NCBI GenBank assembly: GCA_903789505.1 | Contig: CAIFEU010000004.1 | Span: forward strand, 1 to 28,702 | Length of the DNA stretch: 28,702 bases | Origin: an uncultured Coriobacteriales bacterium | GTDB lineage: Bacteria > Actinomycetota > Coriobacteriia > Coriobacteriales > UMGS124 | Reading direction: 5' to 3' | Part shown: piece after piece, positions 25,873 to 28,702 of the stretch | How the letters are laid out: each line of letters begins with the position of its first letter | Numbering within the stretch: the first letter of the stretch is position 1 | The notes under the pieces: generated by a model | Told to the model about the DNA's origin: nothing | What the model saw: the letters and a program-made list of their open reading frames with translations, nothing else | Database searches by the model: none | Made by a program: the position numbers and the translations under genes

Positions 25873-26107
25873 ATTGTGCGTGATCTCGCAAATCTGCCGC
25901 GAGCTCTCGAGCCTCAGCTCGAGCGCAAGAGCTGCGAAGAGCTGCGTACAGGCACTCGGTTATTGTAACAGCATGCCGTCCCCGTTTTGCGGGCAATTAG
26001 GACTCACGCAATTCGGACGAACGAGGCCTCGAACGCAGAGGCCCCCGACGACATCGCCCCTCATTTGTGATCACGATATGGAGAGAGGCGCATTTGCAGG
26101 CTTCTTA

Positions 26108-26146
26108 GTTAACCTAGGTTGACTTAGTGTCGGTGTCTGATACTAT
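26108..26146 (+). promoter_or_regulatory. Promoter with overlapping palindromic operator
   Basis: TTGACT (26119-26124) and TACTAT (26141-26146) with a 16-nt spacer form the best sigma70-like promoter seen in the window, firing rightwards with a start near 26153. The -35 box overlaps AACCTAGGTT (26111-26120), the perfect core of a 16-bp near-palindrome running from GTTAAC to GTTGAC (26108-26123). A repressor dimer there would block the -35. The next 300 nt downstream hold the GNRA hairpin array and no gene. The stretch 25873-26107 upstream shows no gene. Confidence 0.6.
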
Positions 26147-26152
26147 TCAAAT

Positions 26153-26445
26153 CAGCGAACGGAGTTAGCCACAGTTTACAAAGGAAGACGCCTCAGAGCC
26201 TTGAGAATCGAGCTTCCCTCGAAACCGGAGAATTCCTTCGCGCAAGGTTCACCTCCCTCTCCTAGGGACCCCGGGCAACCGGGGTCCCGCTCCAAGATCG
26301 CCTCCCTCTCCTGGGGGTCCCGGGCAACCGGGACCCCACTCCCTGGCAAGCCTCCCTCTCCTAGGGACCCCGGGAAACCGGGGTCACGCTCCCATTGCCT
26401 CCCTCTCCTTGGGGCCCCGAGCAATCGGGGCCTCACTCCTTTTTC
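26153..26445 (+). ncRNA. Candidate structured RNA with four GNRA hairpins
   Basis: I propose a non-coding transcript from the promoter at 26119-26146 to the T5 run at 26440-26444. Its 3' two thirds are four tandem hairpins with GNRA tetraloops on the plus strand. No open frame keeps a consistent reading through the units because spacings are 49, 50 and 47 nt. The T run lies 5 nt after the last stem, which is not a textbook terminator, so the 3' end is uncertain. I know of no described family that fits. Confidence 0.45.
26252..26439 (+). repeat. Tandem array of four hairpin units
   Basis: Units start at 26252, 26301, 26351 and 26398, each with the linker CCTCCCTCTCCT followed by a hairpin. 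The stems and loops are: GGGACCCCGG-GCAA-CCGGGGTCCC (26265-26288, perfect); GGGGTCCCGG-GCAA-CCGGGACCCC (26314-26337, perfect); GGGACCCCGG-GAAA-CCGGGGTCAC (26364-26387, one mismatch); GGGGCCCCGA-GCAA-TCGGGGCCTC (26411-26434, one G-T). Stem positions 4, 5 and 10 change between units and the partner base changes with them each time. (G/A)CTCC follows every stem. Confidence 0.9.
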
Positions 26446-26484
26446 GTCGCCGCGTGCCATGCACCCACCCGCGAGGGCGCCCTT

Positions 26485-26683
26485 CTGCCGGCCGTGGCCC
26501 GATTCCTGGCTGGAGAGCCCGATTGGGGACGCCCCTCGGAGACGCCACCGGAGGCAACCCAACTGCTTTGCCCCATATCGTCCCAGGTCAACACGTCGGA
26601 GCACCTTACGAGACTCACGGAAGGGTTCCGTGGCGACGTCCCCAATCCCGGTTTCCAGCCATGGGCCGGCCCCCTGCCGGCAG
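26485..26683. repeat. Inverted-repeat element, copy B
   Basis: A 199-nt palindromic element starts 40 nt after the hairpin array. The ends are CTGCCGGC (26485-26492) and GCCGGCAG (26676-26683). The main arms are TGGCTGGAGAGCCCGATTGG onward, and the facing arm reads CCAATCCCGGTTTCCAGCCA. The stem continues with GACG...CGTC, GCCAC...GTGGC and AACCC...GGGTT. The interior shares CCCAGGTCA and the CGGAG bulge with copy A. It lies 3' of the DUF2798-like gene, which ends at 26719. Confidence 0.7.
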
Positions 26684-26718
26684 TCCCGCGCAATCGCCAG
26701 GGCCGCTCCCCCGCGCCC

Positions 26719-27408
26719 CTACGACAGCCCCAGCAGCACCGACCAGGGACGGGCGCCGGCGTGCGCGGCGCGCAGAATGCGCACGTTGTCCGCCATGCTC
26801 ACATGGTTGTTCACGAACATCTTGACGACCGGCCCCACCAGCAGGTAGTTGACCGCAATCGCCGCGAACAGCGAGAGCGGCTCCGCAGCGCAGAAGAACG
26901 CCAGCATGCCCTGCGGCCCCTTCACGAGGAGCCCCACGAACATGCACACCGCCGGGTTCATCGTGCCCACGTTGATGACGCTCTTGGCGACGCCTGCGGC
27001 GGGGCCGCTCAGCCTGCCCACCACCAGGCGCGGGATGAGGAAGCCCGTGATCACGTTGGCGACCGTGCGCCGGTAGACGAAGGCGAAGCAGAACACCACC
27101 GGGTACACCCAGTGGGAGTCACGCAGGAAAACGAGCCCGTCGCTGCGCACCCCGTTGAAGGTTGCCATCACGGCGACCATCCCCAGAACCATGAGCATAT
27201 GGAACACGAAGAAGCCCACGGGGTCGCTCGGGACGGGGGCGCGTCCCATGACGCAGTCCCGATAGGTGATGCGCGCCCGGGCGCCGGTGCGGCCGCTATC
27301 CCCCGTCGCCGACATGGCTTCGACCGCCGCCTCGCGGGTATCCCCCGCGTCGGGCGTCCCTTTGGTCACAAGCGTGCCTTCTTCGACGCCCTCCTCGGCG
27401 GTCTTCAT
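26719..27408 (-). CDS. Four-helix membrane protein, DUF2798-like
   Basis: A 229-residue protein with a polar N-terminus (about 70 residues) and about four membrane helices in two related pairs: FFVFHMLMVLGMVAVMATF and WVYPVVFCFAFVYRR, then MNPAVCMFVGLLVKG and LSLFAAIAVNYLLVGPVVKM. The pattern of two two-helix modules resembles DUF2798 proteins, whose role is unknown; this is a tentative match. ATG 27408 has GAAGGGTG about 6 nt upstream; the long frame extending to 28056 overlaps the divergent gene antisense and is rejected. In the 352-nt divergent gap, TACAAT (27561-27556) may be the -10 box, close to two direct GTGCGTCT repeats (about 27565-27581). Confidence 0.7.
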   Translation of the reverse strand: MKTAEEGVEEGTLVTKGTPDAGDTREAAVEAMSATGDSGRTGARARITYRDCVMGRAPVPSDPVGFFVFHMLMVLGMVAVMATFNGVRSDGLVFLRDSHWVYPVVFCFAFVYRRTVANVITGFLIPRLVVGRLSGPAAGVAKSVINVGTMNPAVCMFVGLLVKGPQGMLAFFCAAEPLSLFAAIAVNYLLVGPVVKMFVNNHVSMADNVRILRAAHAGARPWSVLLGLS

Positions 27409-27760
27409 CGCGTCACCCTTCAAGCTCACGTTCGCGCTCTCCCGTCCGTCGCGCATGAGGGGCCTGCGCGCCAGCGCCGCACGACACCGGCGCGGGCGTG
27501 CCCTCATGGGCGACCCATCTCTCGCATGCATCTGTTCACAGTGGTTGTGGAGACGATTGTAGGAGTGCGTCTTGTGCGTCTCATGAACGCGTCGGGGCGC
27601 CCTGCCGACGACGCGTGTGCGCACCCCGCCGCGTCGAACCGGGGTACCGGGGCCCGGCAGGCCGCCCGGCCGAGGTGCGCCCTTCACAGCCTCGACGACT
27701 CGCTGTCGTACCATGGGGCGCGTCGGCAGCATGCCACCCAAAAGACCCCCGGAGCAGCCC

Positions 27761-28657
27761 ATGTCGCAGACATCGCAAGGCCAGCACGGCACAGACTCGC
27801 GCGACGCCCATGGCGCGGAGGCGCCCCGCCCGCGGGCGCCGCACCGCATCGCCCGGGCGGTCAGGCGCACCATCGGCGTGCTCGCGCTGCTCGTGGCGGG
27901 CGCGGCAGTCGCCCTCGCCCTGACGCGGACGGGGGCGCTCCAGGCGCTCGGCATAGACGCGGCGTCGCTGCTCAGCCCAGGCAAGTCGACCGTCACGCTC
28001 ACGTCGCAGACCGTCAAGGAGGTCGTGGCGCCCGCGAGCGAGCTGGTCACGACCAAGTACTACTACACGAACTCCGAGACCTACCGCGGCTCCAAGGAAG
28101 TCGGCGACGTCGAGCTGCCCGGCACCGAGAACGTCGTCGTGTACACGTACAGCGGCACGGTGAGCCTGGGAATCGACCTCTCACAGGCGAGCTACCAGGT
28201 GGACAACGAGGCCAAGACGATCGTCGTGACGCTGCCCGAGGTGGGCATCACGTCCAACGAGATCGACCAGAGCTCGTTCGAGCCGCAGTACGAGAGCTAC
28301 AGCGCGCTCAACCCGATCACGCTCCAGGACGCCTACAAGAGCGAGGCCGACCTCAAGCAGGAGGCAGCCGACAAGGTCATGGCGAACGACGAGCTGCTCG
28401 CCGACGCCGCGCGCACCGCCCGGTCGGTCATCCGCGACTTCCTGACCTCGGCGGACGCCACGCGCGACTACACGGTGACGTTCGAGGGCGACGCCGACGG
28501 CACGACCGACGCGGCGGCGGGCGCCGCAAGCTCGAGCGGGGCGGACGCGAACGGCGTGGAGGGCGCGAGCGGGGGCAAGGACGCCCCCGACGGGGCGGGT
28601 GCCTCGTCGGGCGACGCGTCGGATGCCACCGCGGCGCCCGCGGCCGAACAGCGGTAA
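27761..28657 (+). CDS. Membrane-anchored DUF4230 domain protein
   Basis: A 298-residue protein with a short Arg-rich cytoplasmic tail, one membrane helix (TIGVLALLVAGAAVALAL, about 43-60) and an external DUF4230 domain (about 85-240): TVTLTSQTVKEVVAPASELV, YTYSGTVSLGIDLSQ, and helical KSEADLKQEAADKVMANDEL. The C-terminal 55 residues are Ala/Gly/Asp-rich and probably disordered. The function of DUF4230 is unknown. ATG 27761 is chosen with CGGAG about 7 nt upstream; ATG 27731 is possible. GGAGGAGAG at the end of the window (about 28694-28702) looks like the RBS of a following gene. Confidence 0.8.
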   Translation: MSQTSQGQHGTDSRDAHGAEAPRPRAPHRIARAVRRTIGVLALLVAGAAVALALTRTGALQALGIDAASLLSPGKSTVTLTSQTVKEVVAPASELVTTKYYYTNSETYRGSKEVGDVELPGTENVVVYTYSGTVSLGIDLSQASYQVDNEAKTIVVTLPEVGITSNEIDQSSFEPQYESYSALNPITLQDAYKSEADLKQEAADKVMANDELLADAARTARSVIRDFLTSADATRDYTVTFEGDADGTTDAAAGAASSSGADANGVEGASGGKDAPDGAGASSGDASDATAAPAAEQR

Positions 28658-28702
28658 CGGCGGCAGGACGCGTCGGACTTCGCCGGACTCACCGGAGGAG
28701 AG

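Noticed and set aside
26252..26439. CRISPR array
   Set aside because: Units have a regular 47-50 nt period, but the repeated part is a hairpin with changing stem sequence, there are no unique spacers of constant length, and no cas gene is present.
26201..26848. Pro/Ser/Arg-rich protein across the hairpin array
   Set aside because: The frame shifts relative to the repeat between units, giving unrelated peptides, and it runs through inverted-repeat copy B and antisense into the membrane protein gene.

Overview
The window looks like a chromosome segment of a high-GC Coriobacteriia member (Actinomycetota; an Eggerthellaceae or Atopobiaceae relative fits best). The evidence is the very GC-rich codon use, a Tat-exported flavoprotein reductase next to regulators that fuse a 12-helix membrane domain to a LuxR-type HTH, a very long c-di-GMP protein, and a short degraded prophage next to a tRNA gene. 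The lineage is inferred from gene content only.

Left part (1-9250): a Tat-exported DUF3160 protein (minus strand) diverges from an 1831-residue PAS/EAL/GGDEF protein (plus strand). The latter overlaps a family-1 uracil-DNA glycosylase gene by ATGA. Middle (9250-14800, minus strand): a flavodoxin-fold NAD(P)H oxidoreductase, an APC permease followed by a MazG-like protein, and a Tat-exported FAD reductase. Next (14900-18032) are two tandem membrane LuxR-type regulators, diverging from a YgiD-type extradiol dioxygenase. Then come a two-gene operon of a secreted ComEC-like metallo-beta-lactamase protein and a DUF3006 protein, and a NUDIX hydrolase.

Region 22500-25870 is accessory. It holds a decayed prophage (ParB/DUF4417 pseudogene, DUF6883 protein with a coupled small acidic partner, YjcQ, truncated P27 terminase small subunit) beside a tRNA-Arg(CCT) with encoded CCA. 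Three phased 9-bp repeats lie beyond the tRNA terminator.

The most interesting part is 26100-26690. A sigma70-like promoter (TTGACT-16-TACTAT) overlaps an AACCTAGGTT palindrome and reads into four tandem 10-bp hairpins with GNRA loops (GCAA, GCAA, GAAA, GCAA). Three stem positions show paired base changes between units. The hairpins are separated by identical pyrimidine linkers (CCTCCCTCTCCT) that resemble an anti-Shine-Dalgarno sequence. I propose an undescribed non-coding RNA. Directly after it lies one of three dispersed copies (near 9.4, 12.7 and 26.5 kb) of a long inverted-repeat element with the arm consensus CCGGGATTGSGGACGTCC. The right end carries a DUF2798-like membrane protein diverging from a DUF4230 protein.
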